Source of the DNA: Alteromonas sp. RKMC-009
GTDB taxonomy: Bacteria > Pseudomonadota > Gammaproteobacteria > Enterobacterales > Alteromonadaceae
Length of the DNA stretch: 64,000 bases
Assembly: GCF_003584565.2 (NCBI RefSeq)
Contig: NZ_CP031010.1
Span: 2,976,001-3,040,000 of the forward strand
Direction: 5' to 3'
Shown here: piece by piece, positions 25,571 through 34,460 of the stretch
Layout: each line of letters opens with the position of its first letter
How positions within the stretch are numbered: position 1 is the first letter of the stretch
Translations under genes and position numbers: made by a program
The notes under the pieces: model-generated
Seen by the model: only the letters and a program-made list of their open reading frames with translations
Told to the model about the DNA's origin: nothing
Databases searched by the model: none

Positions 25571-25595
25571 AAAAAAGGGCTGCAAAGCAGCCCTT
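25571..25595 (-). terminator. Intrinsic terminator after the decayed gene
   Basis: A 9-bp stem (AAGGGCTGC/GCAGCCCTT) with a 3-nt loop, followed on the minus strand by TTTTTT. It lies 5 bp after the minus-strand stop at 25600, so it belongs to the remnant gene, not to the plus-strand DUF2235 gene. Confidence 0.75.
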
Positions 25596-25599
25596 AAAG

Positions 25600-25794
25600 T
25601 TAGTCGATCTGTTCAGCCCATTCATCAATAGCTTCTTCAGAGAAAAATCATCGTTTATTTATTCCGAACACCCGCTCAAATTCCAAGTTATCAACTAAGT
25701 CGGAATTGATGAACTGGTTTATTTGAAATTCAGACCTGCACACATCCCGCACACCTGAAATAAGATCAATTGGGTTGCGAGTTAAACAACAGAG
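25600..25794 (-). pseudogene. Decayed gene remnant with internal stop
   Basis: The minus frame reads as ordinary protein (RNPIDLISGVRDVCRSEF..., NLEFERVFGINKR) up to a TGA at 25650-25648, then continues in the same frame FFSEEAIDEWAEQID to a TAA at 25600, with a strong terminator right behind. A single change from TGG (Trp) to TGA would explain the break. The 5' end is missing: another stop precedes codon 1 of this stretch at 25797. The family is not recognised. The terminator and the coherent reading on both sides of the stop are the reasons for calling a gene relic. Confidence 0.5.
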
Positions 25795-25916
25795 TCAAAA
25801 GCGAAAATCAATAGACTAACGACTACTGTATATTGTGACAATTATGGGACAGTTTTGGTACGCTCTTTTTACGAGCAATCAATGATTAGGGTAAGTCATT
25901 GAAAAATAGGAGAGAT

Positions 25917-25993
25917 TGGTCGGTGTGAGAGGATTTGAACCTCCGACCCCTGACACCCCATGACAGTGCGCTACCAAGCTGCGCCACACACCG
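25917..25993 (-). tRNA. tRNA-Pro (anticodon GGG)
   Basis: A 77-nt minus-strand tRNA with encoded CCA. Acceptor CGGTGTG pairs with CACACCG, T arm GGAGG-TTCGAAT-CCTCT, D arm GCGC/GCGC, anticodon loop ATGGGGT giving GGG. The T-T mismatch in the anticodon stem is also present in E. coli proL. The AT-rich accessory block lies on its 3' side, the side used by tRNA-targeting integrases, although no integrase or repeated tRNA 3' end was found. Confidence 0.96.
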
Positions 25994-26103
25994 ACCGAAA
26001 GAGCCGACAAGTCTACTTATTTTTCTTCACTTTGCAACGACAAATATGCGCAGTGATGACTGAACGTCTAAATGATGAGCAAATCCCTGCCGGGGCTGCG
26101 GTT

Positions 26104-27474
26104 TTAGCCCTGTAATGTGAGGTAACACACCACGGTGACGACACTGGCGACAATGACATTCAGCACCATCCCTTCCCTCGCCATGGTTTTAATATCGAAT
26201 TTTCCGCTGGCATAGGCGATAGCATTTGGTGCTGTGGCAACGGGCAGCATAAAAGCACAACTGGCACTGATGGCGGCAGGAATCATCAGCAATTTAGGGT
26301 CAACGCCGACGGCGGTGCCGGCAGCAGCGAGTATAGGCATAAGTAATGTAGCTGTGGCGGTGTTGGAAGTAATTTCTGTCAGGAACGTTACGAACAGGCA
26401 AATAGAAAACACCAGCAGTAATACAGGCAAAGTAGACAGGCCCGTCAGCCACTCGCCCATAAGCAGGCTTAACCCTGAGGCTTTAAATGCTTTGGCGATG
26501 CAGATACCGCCGGCAAATAACAGCAGCATACCCCAGGGAATATCGTTGGCAGTGGGCCAGTCGAGCAACTTGTCATTGTCCGGCTTTCCACTGTTCACCA
26601 TAAACATGGCAACCACCCCAGCGACAGCGATGGTGCTGTCACTGACGGTGGTGATCCCCAGCCAGCCTGTCCAGAACGGCCTGAAAATCCAGGCCATTGC
26701 CACGGTACCGAATATCGCCAGTACCCGTTTTTCAGCGGTGGTCCAGGCACCGGGCTGTGGTAAATCAATGTTGCCGATGCTGCCCAGACCGCGTCCGAGC
26801 CACATGGCCATAGCCGGAATTGCCAGCAGCACAATGGGTACACCGGTTTTCATCCATTCAATGAAGTTATATTCATTGCCCTGCGTTTCTTCATACACGC
26901 TCATAAAGATGATATTCGGCGGTGTGCCGATGGGGGTACCGACACCACCAAGGCTGGCTGCGTATGCAATACCGAGGATCAGCACAATACCAAAGCGGGT
27001 ATGTTTGGTTGCGTTGATGATGGCCATTGCCATGGGCAGCATCATCAGCACGGTAGCGGTGTTACTGATCCACATACTCAAAACGGCGGTTGTCAGCATG
27101 AAGCCCAAAATCAGTTTCATGCCGCTGCCCATACCGGTAAGGCGCAGCATATAAATCGCGAACCGCTTATGCAGATTCGCTTTTTCCAGACCCTTCGACA
27201 GCATAAATGCAGCCATCAGCAGTATGATGACATGGCTGCCAAGAGATGATGCCGCTTCGGCATGGCTGATTACGCCGGCGAGCGGAAAAAGCGCAAAAGG
27301 AATGAGTGACGTAGCAGGAATAGGCAACGCTTCGGTTACCCATAATATGGCAACAAAAGCGGTGATTGCAGTTGTGGACGCAATGTCAGCGGGCTGGCCG
27401 GCGAAATGCAGACCAAAGCCTGAAAGCAACGCAACCAGCGCGGCAATGAAAAGGGTGAGACTGCTTTTTATCAT
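26104..27474 (-). CDS. DASS-family sodium/anion symporter
   Basis: A 456-residue inner-membrane transporter of the divalent anion:Na+ symporter (SLC13/CitMHS-like) family with about 11-12 hydrophobic helices. The two Ser-Asn-Thr sodium/substrate motifs are present: ISNTATVLM (about residue 137) and ITSNTATATLL (about 362), with GGVGTPIGTPPN near 178 in the first repeat. Members carry C4-dicarboxylates, citrate or sulfate; the ligand is not predictable from this sequence. It sits alone next to tRNA-Pro. Confidence 0.9.
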   Translation of the reverse strand: MIKSSLTLFIAALVALLSGFGLHFAGQPADIASTTAITAFVAILWVTEALPIPATSLIPFALFPLAGVISHAEAASSLGSHVIILLMAAFMLSKGLEKANLHKRFAIYMLRLTGMGSGMKLILGFMLTTAVLSMWISNTATVLMMLPMAMAIINATKHTRFGIVLILGIAYAASLGGVGTPIGTPPNIIFMSVYEETQGNEYNFIEWMKTGVPIVLLAIPAMAMWLGRGLGSIGNIDLPQPGAWTTAEKRVLAIFGTVAMAWIFRPFWTGWLGITTVSDSTIAVAGVVAMFMVNSGKPDNDKLLDWPTANDIPWGMLLLFAGGICIAKAFKASGLSLLMGEWLTGLSTLPVLLLVFSICLFVTFLTEITSNTATATLLMPILAAAGTAVGVDPKLLMIPAAISASCAFMLPVATAPNAIAYASGKFDIKTMAREGMVLNVIVASVVTVVCYLTLQG

Positions 27475-27538
27475 TACCGGGCTCCGTTTCTTGTAAGACG
27501 AAAACTGACAGAGTATTCGGGGTTAAACTACGAAAGGC

Positions 27539-28129
27539 TTATTTATCGTCATCAGATGTAATTCGGCTGGCAACAGCACCGGCCTGCCCTTTGTATTTGG
27601 CATCTGCACGGGCGTTATACGGTTTTTCTGCCGCCTGAGACAACACTTCAAAACTCAACGCGCCGATTTTCATCATCGGACGCAAAGCCAGAGGTAACTT
27701 ACCACTGTTATAAAACTCAAGCACGATATTACCGGACCAGCCGGGATCAATGCGGTGCGCAGTCACGTGCACCATCAGGCCGAGCCTTGCCAGTGAGGAG
27801 CGCCCGTCCAGCCAGCCGACGATATTGTCCGGCAAGGTTACCGATTCATGGGTAATGGCCAGGGCGAGTTCCCCCGGATGCAGAAAGAATGCCTTGCCTT
27901 CAGGCAGCTCAATTTCATCACTCATCACAGAGTTAAGGGCTTCCTGAACTTCGGCTTTAGGTCCGCTCAGGTCGATATAAGGTGCCTGATGGTCTTCAAA
28001 AACGCGGAATTTATTCCCCAGGCGCATATCCACCGTCACACCGCTGATTTGCTCATACCCGGGTGTAGGGTCGATTTTAATTTTGCCTTTCTGAAGATAA
28101 TCGTAAATATCACGATCGCATAAACGCAT
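27539..28129 (-). CDS. dcd: dCTP deaminase
   Basis: Deaminates dCTP to dUTP, the main route to dTMP in enteric-type bacteria. The 196-residue product has the expected trimeric dUTPase-like fold motifs: [23 protein letters not shown] (substrate loop with the catalytic Glu downstream in VLEFYNSG) and the conserved N-terminus MRLCDRDI. Length matches E. coli Dcd (193). It is 91 bp downstream of mrp on the same strand, the same order as in many gammaproteobacteria. Confidence 0.96.
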   Translation of the reverse strand: MRLCDRDIYDYLQKGKIKIDPTPGYEQISGVTVDMRLGNKFRVFEDHQAPYIDLSGPKAEVQEALNSVMSDEIELPEGKAFFLHPGELALAITHESVTLPDNIVGWLDGRSSLARLGLMVHVTAHRIDPGWSGNIVLEFYNSGKLPLALRPMMKIGALSFEVLSQAAEKPYNARADAKYKGQAGAVASRITSDDDK

Positions 28130-28220
28130 AACACATGTCCTGAGGAGGGAAAGAAAACAGCGCGTATTATGCGACTTTGCTTAAAGCCGCACAACCCGCC
28201 ATAACTACCGTTTTATGCAG

Positions 28221-29309
28221 TTATAACTTTGTCAGCCCGATGGTTTCACCGCGAATGTAACTTTCAGAGCTGCGGGAAGGTAATGTAAGCGCCATTTGCA
28301 TGGACAATGCGCGGGCAGCTTCACGGTAAGTACCAGCCAGTTCACTGTCCGGTTTGTCTGCCACCAGCGGTTTACCTAAATCAGCCTGTTCTCGGATAGA
28401 CACATCCAGCGGCAATGCGCCGAGCAACGGTAAATTGTAACGTTCGGCCAGCGCTTTACCGCCGTCCTGCGCAAATAAATAATCCGTGTGACCGCAAGAA
28501 GAACACTGGTAATAGCTCATATTCTCAATTAAACCCGCCACCGGCACATTTACCTTATTGAACATGGAAATGCCTTTTTGTGCATCAGCTACGGCTAAGT
28601 CCTGCGGTGTGGTGACAATCACGGCAGCGCTCAGAGGCACCTGCTGCGCCATGGTCAACTGAATATCACCGGTACCCGGCGGCATATCCACAATCAGATA
28701 ATCCAGTACCGGCCACAACGTTTCATCCAGTAACTGTTTCAGTGCCCTGCTCGCCATAGGGCCGCGCCATACTGCTGCGTCTTCTGCCGGTACCAGGTAT
28801 CCGATTGAGTTCGCCACCATGCCCCAGGCTTTCAGCGGTTGCATATGTTTGTTATCGCCGCTGACCGGATGATCCTGCGGATTGCCAAGCATAATGGGCA
28901 CGGATGGGCCGTAAATATCCGCATCCAGAATGCCCACTCTGGCGCCTTCCTGCATCAGCGCAAATGCCAGATTCAGACTGGTGGTTGATTTACCCACCCC
29001 ACCCTTTCCGGATGCGACCGCTACCACGTTACGGATATTCGTCACCGGCGCGATAGCGGTTTCTGCGCCGCGAACCTGTTGGGAAATGGCCAGCTCCACC
29101 AGCGGAAAACCGGCTTGTGATAATGCCTGTGTGACGGTTTCTCTGATAACGGCATGTTGAGTGAGCGCACAGAATGGTAGTGTGACCGACAAACAGCCGT
29201 TGTCTACCTCACACCACGGTTGGGTTTGCTCTGTGCTTAAGGCATAATAATCAGCCAGACTTTGTGCGGCGGTTTGCGCCAGCTTGTCACCCTTTCGGGA
29301 AAAGAACAT
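28221..29309 (-). CDS. mrp: Fe-S cluster carrier/assembly ATPase Mrp (ApbC)
   Basis: A cytoplasmic P-loop ATPase that carries and transfers 4Fe-4S clusters. The 362-residue protein has the N-terminal MIP18/DUF59-like segment, deviant Walker A GKGGVGKST (about 107-115), the LIVDMPPGTGD switch, and the cluster-binding CxxC pair in YYQCSSCGHT. ATG 29309 is preceded by AAGGTGA. It is divergent from metG with about 110 bp between, the conserved metG/mrp arrangement. Confidence 0.95.
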   Translation of the reverse strand: MFFSRKGDKLAQTAAQSLADYYALSTEQTQPWCEVDNGCLSVTLPFCALTQHAVIRETVTQALSQAGFPLVELAISQQVRGAETAIAPVTNIRNVVAVASGKGGVGKSTTSLNLAFALMQEGARVGILDADIYGPSVPIMLGNPQDHPVSGDNKHMQPLKAWGMVANSIGYLVPAEDAAVWRGPMASRALKQLLDETLWPVLDYLIVDMPPGTGDIQLTMAQQVPLSAAVIVTTPQDLAVADAQKGISMFNKVNVPVAGLIENMSYYQCSSCGHTDYLFAQDGGKALAERYNLPLLGALPLDVSIREQADLGKPLVADKPDSELAGTYREAARALSMQMALTLPSRSSESYIRGETIGLTKL

Positions 29310-29418
29310 AATTCACCTTTAAAATGCGCGGTCGCGCTATTTACGTAATGCAAAAGCAGCGCGATTCCGCTAGTATTTGCAGCCATTTTTCAACGCTTGA
29401 GAACAGAAACATAATACT

Positions 29419-31482
29419 ATGTCTGAAAACACGTCGACTTCTGTTGCCGGAAACAATGCGAAACGCCGTATTCTGGTAACCAGTGCACTGCCGTATGCTA
29501 ACGGCTCTATCCACCTCGGGCACTTACTTGAGCATATCCAGACCGATATCTGGACCCGTTTCCAGCGTCTTCGCGGCAACGAATGCTACAGTGTTTGCGC
29601 CGACGATGCTCACGGCACGCCTGTTATGCTGAAAGCACAGGAGCTGGGTATTACGCCGGAAGAAATGGTCGCCCGTACCCGTGCAGAGCACCATCAGGAT
29701 CTGCAGGACTTCTACGTTGATTACGACAACTATTATGTGACTCACTCGCCGGAAAACAAGGCGTTGTGTGAAACCATTTATAACCGTCTTGATGAAGCAG
29801 GCTACATCAGCAAGCGTACCATCAATCAGTTGTATGACCCGCAAAAAGAAATGTTTCTGCCGGACCGTTTCGTAAAAGGCACCTGCCCGAGCTGTAATGC
29901 GGAAGATCAAAACGGCGACAGCTGTGATGTTTGCGGCGCAACATACAGCCCGACAGAAGTGAAAAACCCGCGTAGTGTAGTTTCCGGCGCGACGCCAATA
30001 CTGAAGGAATCTGAGCACTTCTTCTTTGACCTGCCGCAATTTGAAGGCATGCTGAAAGAGTGGATCCGCTCCGGTGCAATTCAGGCTGAAATGGCGAACA
30101 AGCTTCAGGAATGGTTTGAAGACGGCCTGCAGCAGTGGGATATCAGCCGCGATGCACCTTATTTCGGTTTTGAAATTCCGGGCGCGCCTAACAAATTCTT
30201 TTACGTGTGGGTAGATGCGCCGGTTGGTTACATGGCCAGCTTCCAGAATTTCTGTGATCAGAATAACGTTAACTTTGACGATTTCTGGAACAAAGACACT
30301 GACACAGAGCTGTATCATTTCATCGGTAAAGACATTACGTATTTCCACTGCCTGTTCTGGCCTGCCATGCTGGAAGGTGCCGGTTTCCGTAAACCTACCG
30401 GTGTGAACATTCACGGATTCGTGACAGTAAACGGCGCGAAAATGTCCAAGTCCCGCGGTACATTCATTAAAGGCCGTACCTATCTGGACCATCTGAACCC
30501 GGAATACCTGCGTTATTACTTCGCATCCAAGCTGGGTGACGGTGTAACGGATATCGACCTGAACTTTGCTGATTTTGCCCAGAAAGTGAATTCAGATCTG
30601 GTGGGTAAAGTGGTCAATATCGCCAGCCGCTGTGCCAGCTTCATCACTAAACGTTTTGACGGCAAACTGTCAGATACGGTACTGGACAAAGAGCTGATGG
30701 CAGAATTCCATGCCGCATCAGAGAGCATCGCCACGCACTTTGAGAACCGTAAGTATCATCAGGCAGTGCGTGAAATTATGGCGCTGGCTGACAAAGCTAA
30801 CCAGTTCATTGATGCGAACGCGCCGTGGGTCACCATTAAAGACGAAAGCAAGCAGCAGTTTACCCATGACGTGTGCTCACTGGGTATTAACATGTTCCGT
30901 ATTCTGGTGGCTTACCTGAAACCAGTATTGCCTGTACTGGCAGAAAAAGCGGAAGCTTTCCTGAACGATACGCTGACCTGGGAAAGTACACAAACTGTTC
31001 TGACCGGTCATGAAATCAATAAATTTAAAGCCATGATGCAACGCATCGAAATGGATAAGATTGACGCAATGGTAGAAGACTCAAAAGAAAGCCTGGCTGC
31101 AGCAAATGCGTCGAAATTAGATCCTGAAAGCCCGCTGGCGAAAGATCCCATCAGTGAAGAAATCACGTTTGATGATTTCGCGAAAGTGGATTTCCGCATT
31201 GCCCGTATCGCTAATGCCGAGCATGTGGAAAAAGCTGACAAACTGTTGCGCTTAGAGCTGGATTTAGGCGGCGAAACCCGTCAGGTATTTGCCGGTATCA
31301 AGTCAGCCTATGCCCCTGAAGACTTAATTGGTAAGCACACCGTGATGGTTGCCAACCTGGCTCCGCGTAAGATGCGTTTCGGTATGTCCGAAGGCATGGT
31401 ACTGGCGGCAGGTCCGGGTGGTAAGGACTTGTATATCCTTGAGCCACACGAAGGTGCCAAACCGGGTATGCGCGTCAAATAA
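29419..31482 (+). CDS. metG: Methionyl-tRNA synthetase
   Basis: Charges tRNA-Met. The 687-residue class Ia enzyme shows the HIGH-type motif [11 protein letters not shown] (about 30-40), the zinc knuckle CPSC...CDVCGA (about 157-176), KMSKS in [11 protein letters not shown], and the C-terminal dimerising tRNA-binding OB domain (about 587-687, [23 protein letters not shown]). A strong terminator follows. Confidence 0.98.
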   Translation: MSENTSTSVAGNNAKRRILVTSALPYANGSIHLGHLLEHIQTDIWTRFQRLRGNECYSVCADDAHGTPVMLKAQELGITPEEMVARTRAEHHQDLQDFYVDYDNYYVTHSPENKALCETIYNRLDEAGYISKRTINQLYDPQKEMFLPDRFVKGTCPSCNAEDQNGDSCDVCGATYSPTEVKNPRSVVSGATPILKESEHFFFDLPQFEGMLKEWIRSGAIQAEMANKLQEWFEDGLQQWDISRDAPYFGFEIPGAPNKFFYVWVDAPVGYMASFQNFCDQNNVNFDDFWNKDTDTELYHFIGKDITYFHCLFWPAMLEGAGFRKPTGVNIHGFVTVNGAKMSKSRGTFIKGRTYLDHLNPEYLRYYFASKLGDGVTDIDLNFADFAQKVNSDLVGKVVNIASRCASFITKRFDGKLSDTVLDKELMAEFHAASESIATHFENRKYHQAVREIMALADKANQFIDANAPWVTIKDESKQQFTHDVCSLGINMFRILVAYLKPVLPVLAEKAEAFLNDTLTWESTQTVLTGHEINKFKAMMQRIEMDKIDAMVEDSKESLAAANASKLDPESPLAKDPISEEITFDDFAKVDFRIARIANAEHVEKADKLLRLELDLGGETRQVFAGIKSAYAPEDLIGKHTVMVANLAPRKMRFGMSEGMVLAAGPGGKDLYILEPHEGAKPGMRVK

Positions 31483-31528
31483 TACGCTGTGCAGTACGCA
31501 CCTGAGAAGGTAACGTCGACAGTAAACG

Positions 31529-31560
31529 AAAAACGGTGTTCAGATGAACACCGTTTTTTT
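31529..31560 (+). terminator. Intrinsic terminator of metG
   Basis: A perfect 13-bp stem (AAAAACGGTGTTC/GAACACCGTTTTT) with loop AGAT and a T run to 31560. Confidence 0.9.
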
Positions 31561-31655
31561 ATGAATAAAATTCACAGGTCAATGCTTTTCAAAAAGGTAT
31601 ACAGCAGAGGCAGCGGATAATATGCTTTGTGCAAACCACTTCTGCCTCAATCACA

Positions 31656-32732
31656 ATGATTTTTGTAAAACCACGGGCCGGGATTTCAGTAAACGTACTG
31701 GCCGGCACAGCATGTCTTCTCACATTTCTTTTAAGCGGTTGCAGTGCCGTACCGGCTTCTTCCGCCACTACAACTGATGCCGGACAAAAGGTTTCAGCTC
31801 CGGCATTTGAAGTGATCCCGCTGGGCACAGCAGGCGGGCTGGATGAAAGCAATTTATCGTCTTATCTGATATCGCCCGGGTACAACCACCGTTATATCGC
31901 ATTCGACGCAGGCTCAGTAATGGCAGGCCTGAAAGTGGCTGCGGCAAACGGTGCTTTTGCGACTTTGCCTGTACAAACGGATTTAACTGTTGAGGGAAAT
32001 GTACTCACCCGACATATCACCGGTTATGCACTTTCCCATGCTCACCTCGACCACGTAGCCGGCATGGTGATTAACGCTACGGACGATACGCCGAAACCTG
32101 TTTATGCCATGCCTTTCACTATTAAAACGCTGAAAGAAAATGTATTTAACTGGGCGCTGTGGCCCAACTTTACCAATGAGGGAAGCGGCTACAAACTGAA
32201 CCGCTACCGTTATACCTACATGCAGGCCGGTGAAGCGCAAACACTGGGTGACACTGGTTGCTCGCTTACCGCCTATCCGCTGTCCCATGCCGGTGCAGAC
32301 AAGTCTTCAGCGTTTTTATACCAGTGTGATGACAATGCCGTGCTGTATCTTGGGGATACCGGTCCTGATGCAGTGGAAAGTACCGGCCAGTTAGCCGGCT
32401 TGTGGAAAGCCGTGGCACCACTGATAAAAAGCGGCCGGTTAAAAGGCGTGTTTATCGAAGCGTCCTATCCTTCAGACAGAGAGGACAACGCGCTGTTTGG
32501 TCATTTAACACCGGCATGGCTGATGCGGGAACTGGACACACTGGCAGCACTTACCGACAGTGAAAATCCGGTAAGCGCATTGCGGGGATTAAAGATCATT
32601 ATCACCCACATAAAGCCGTCTCTTAACAAACAGGAAAACACCCTGCTGAAAATAAAATCCGAACTGGAAGCGCTTAATACACCGGGTGTAACGCTGATTT
32701 TTCCGCAGCAGGGAGAACCCTTCTACCTCTGA
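31656..32732 (+). CDS. CpdP-like class II cyclic-nucleotide phosphodiesterase lipoprotein
   Basis: A metallo-beta-lactamase-fold phosphodiesterase of the class II 3',5'-cyclic AMP family (yeast PDE1, Vibrio fischeri CpdP). The family signature appears as SHAHLDHVAGMV (about 132-143), plus later ligands in LSHAGADKSSAF, LYLGDTGPD and ITHIKPS. Its lipobox LSGC and hydrophobic leader place it in the envelope, consistent with the periplasmic degradation of extracellular cAMP known for CpdP. ATG 31656 gives the better leader; a GTG at 31629 is the alternative. It is separated from metG by a terminator. Confidence 0.85.
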   Translation: MIFVKPRAGISVNVLAGTACLLTFLLSGCSAVPASSATTTDAGQKVSAPAFEVIPLGTAGGLDESNLSSYLISPGYNHRYIAFDAGSVMAGLKVAAANGAFATLPVQTDLTVEGNVLTRHITGYALSHAHLDHVAGMVINATDDTPKPVYAMPFTIKTLKENVFNWALWPNFTNEGSGYKLNRYRYTYMQAGEAQTLGDTGCSLTAYPLSHAGADKSSAFLYQCDDNAVLYLGDTGPDAVESTGQLAGLWKAVAPLIKSGRLKGVFIEASYPSDREDNALFGHLTPAWLMRELDTLAALTDSENPVSALRGLKIIITHIKPSLNKQENTLLKIKSELEALNTPGVTLIFPQQGEPFYL

Positions 32733-32742
32733 CAACTGCCGG

Positions 32743-33510
32743 TCAGCCCCTGCTTCCATCACGGCCTGCAGGGGTTGCATTCTGCACCCGCATACTGGCA
32801 CCCACAGCGGAGAACCGGGGTTTGAGTTTCCATGCGGGCTTGATGGTGGTCATGGGGATCACCCGTTTACGGGCAAGGATCACATACACCGAGCTGCACC
32901 AGGGAAAATAGCGGGTAATGCGGTTATGCCAACTGGCAGGTAGAGAAAACTGTTTTTTAATAAACAGCATGGAAAACAGAATATGGCGGGTTTCAATAAT
33001 TTCGTAGCCCAGTAACTGTAACCAGTCTTTTACCCGGCCTGACGAGAAGAAACGTGCATCATGCAGCAGGTTGCCCCGTTTCAATGGCAGATATTTGCCG
33101 ATGCCGGTGAGGCTGTACGGGTTAAACCCGCTCAGAATAATGTAACCGTCCTGCGTGATACAGCGGTCAACTTCCCGTAATAACTGATGAGGATCCTGAC
33201 AAAAGTCCAGTTCGTTTGCGAGCAGAAACCCGTCGATGCTGTTCTCAACATAAGGCAGTTCAGTGGAAAGACTCAGCACAGATGTAGCGTCGACCTGAAC
33301 AGGTGTCTGACGGATTTGGTGTTTAACGTTGCACTTGCTTAACGCAATTTCACTGCTGAGTGTTCCCAGCTTGACCAGATGATAGCCGAAGATACGGGCA
33401 GAAAAGCTGTTACTGACAGTCTGAACAGCATCTTTAATTGCCTCACCTGCCGGTAGCTGAGCCCAGGATTCGGGGTAACCGGGCGGTTTAGAACGGTATG
33501 CCAGTCTCAT
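32743..33510 (-). CDS. yafS: YafS-like class I SAM methyltransferase
   Basis: A 255-residue protein colinear with E. coli YafS: FGYHLVKLGTLSSEI replaces motif I, then LPYVENSIDGFLLANELDFCQDPHQLLREVDRCITQDGYIILSGFNPYSLTGIGKY, a typical late methyltransferase core. The glycine-rich SAM loop is degenerate, so activity is unproven. It is divergent from gloB, exactly as yafS and gloB are in E. coli, which supports the assignment. Substrate is unknown. Confidence 0.85.
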   Translation of the reverse strand: MRLAYRSKPPGYPESWAQLPAGEAIKDAVQTVSNSFSARIFGYHLVKLGTLSSEIALSKCNVKHQIRQTPVQVDATSVLSLSTELPYVENSIDGFLLANELDFCQDPHQLLREVDRCITQDGYIILSGFNPYSLTGIGKYLPLKRGNLLHDARFFSSGRVKDWLQLLGYEIIETRHILFSMLFIKKQFSLPASWHNRITRYFPWCSSVYVILARKRVIPMTTIKPAWKLKPRFSAVGASMRVQNATPAGRDGSRG

Positions 33511-33598
33511 TAATATTCAGGCTGATCCAATTAGTTGCGACACTGCTATCTAATTTCTATAGTATCGCATTAATACTGATAAACAAGCAGGATTCCCC

Positions 33599-34396
33599 AT
33601 GAACAGGATGTCTGACGCCCTTCCCGACGGTGTACAAATCAGCGCTATTCCCGCCTTTACTGACAATTATATCTGGTGTTTGCACAACCAAACCCATGCA
33701 GTGGTTGTGGATCCGGGCGATGCAGAACCTGTACTGGCATTTTGTAAGCAGAATGGACTCAGTCTGGAAGCCGTGTTGATCACCCATCACCACCGCGACC
33801 ATACCGGCGGCATCGCCAGACTGGCCTCCGCCAATCCTTCATTACCGGTTATCGGCCCCGCCGGCGGACATATTCGAGGCATTACCCGCTCTGTGGATGA
33901 AGGTGATGACATTCATCTGAATGTAGTGAACTGTGCGTTTACGGTCATGGAACTACCAGGCCATACCCTCGATCATATTGCATTTTATGGTCACGGACTG
34001 GTGCTGTGCGGTGACACATTATTCTCCGGTGGCTGCGGACGTCTTTTCGAAGGCTCGCCGGCGCAAATGCACCATTCACTGAACAAATTAAAACGCTTAC
34101 CCGATAGCACCCGTGTGTTCTGTACTCATGAATACACACAGGCCAACATGCAGTTTGCCCTCGCGGTAGAGCCTGACAACGAAGAATTGCAGCAACATGC
34201 GAACCTCGTAGAAAAGCTGCGGTCTGAAGACAACATTACCCTGCCCTCCAGCATGCAAAAAGAAAAGGCCATTAACCCCTTTCTGCGCAGTCACAAAGCT
34301 TCTGTGGCAGCCGCTGCATCACAGTGGCAGGGAGAAGAATTAGATGACGATACTACGGTATTTGCTGCGCTGCGGCGCTGGAAAGATCAGTTTTGA
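33599..34396 (+). CDS. gloB: Hydroxyacylglutathione hydrolase (glyoxalase II)
   Basis: Hydrolyses S-lactoylglutathione in methylglyoxal detoxification. The 265-residue metallo-beta-lactamase-fold protein has the metal motif THHHRDHTGG (about 61-70), further ligands in LPGHTLDHI and CGDTLFSGGCGRLFEG, and the C-terminal HAGH_C domain ending FAALRRWKDQF. It is divergent from yafS and upstream of mltD, a block conserved with E. coli. Confidence 0.96.
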   Translation: MNRMSDALPDGVQISAIPAFTDNYIWCLHNQTHAVVVDPGDAEPVLAFCKQNGLSLEAVLITHHHRDHTGGIARLASANPSLPVIGPAGGHIRGITRSVDEGDDIHLNVVNCAFTVMELPGHTLDHIAFYGHGLVLCGDTLFSGGCGRLFEGSPAQMHHSLNKLKRLPDSTRVFCTHEYTQANMQFALAVEPDNEELQQHANLVEKLRSEDNITLPSSMQKEKAINPFLRSHKASVAAAASQWQGEELDDDTTVFAALRRWKDQF

Positions 34397-34460
34397 TGCA
34401 ATTGACGGCAACAATCGTTACACTATCACGTTCGAAGTTTATTTGCGGGGCACTTAATTA

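Noticed and set aside
22136-25916. CRISPR array or phage integrase in the island
   Set aside because: No regularly spaced repeats and no integrase-like frame were found.
26234-27154. 306-codon plus-strand frame
   Set aside because: It is the antisense of the DASS transporter gene, whose motifs are clear, and it has no ribosome binding site or family features.
29524-30492. 322-codon minus-strand frame
   Set aside because: Antisense to metG, which is complete and has all catalytic motifs.
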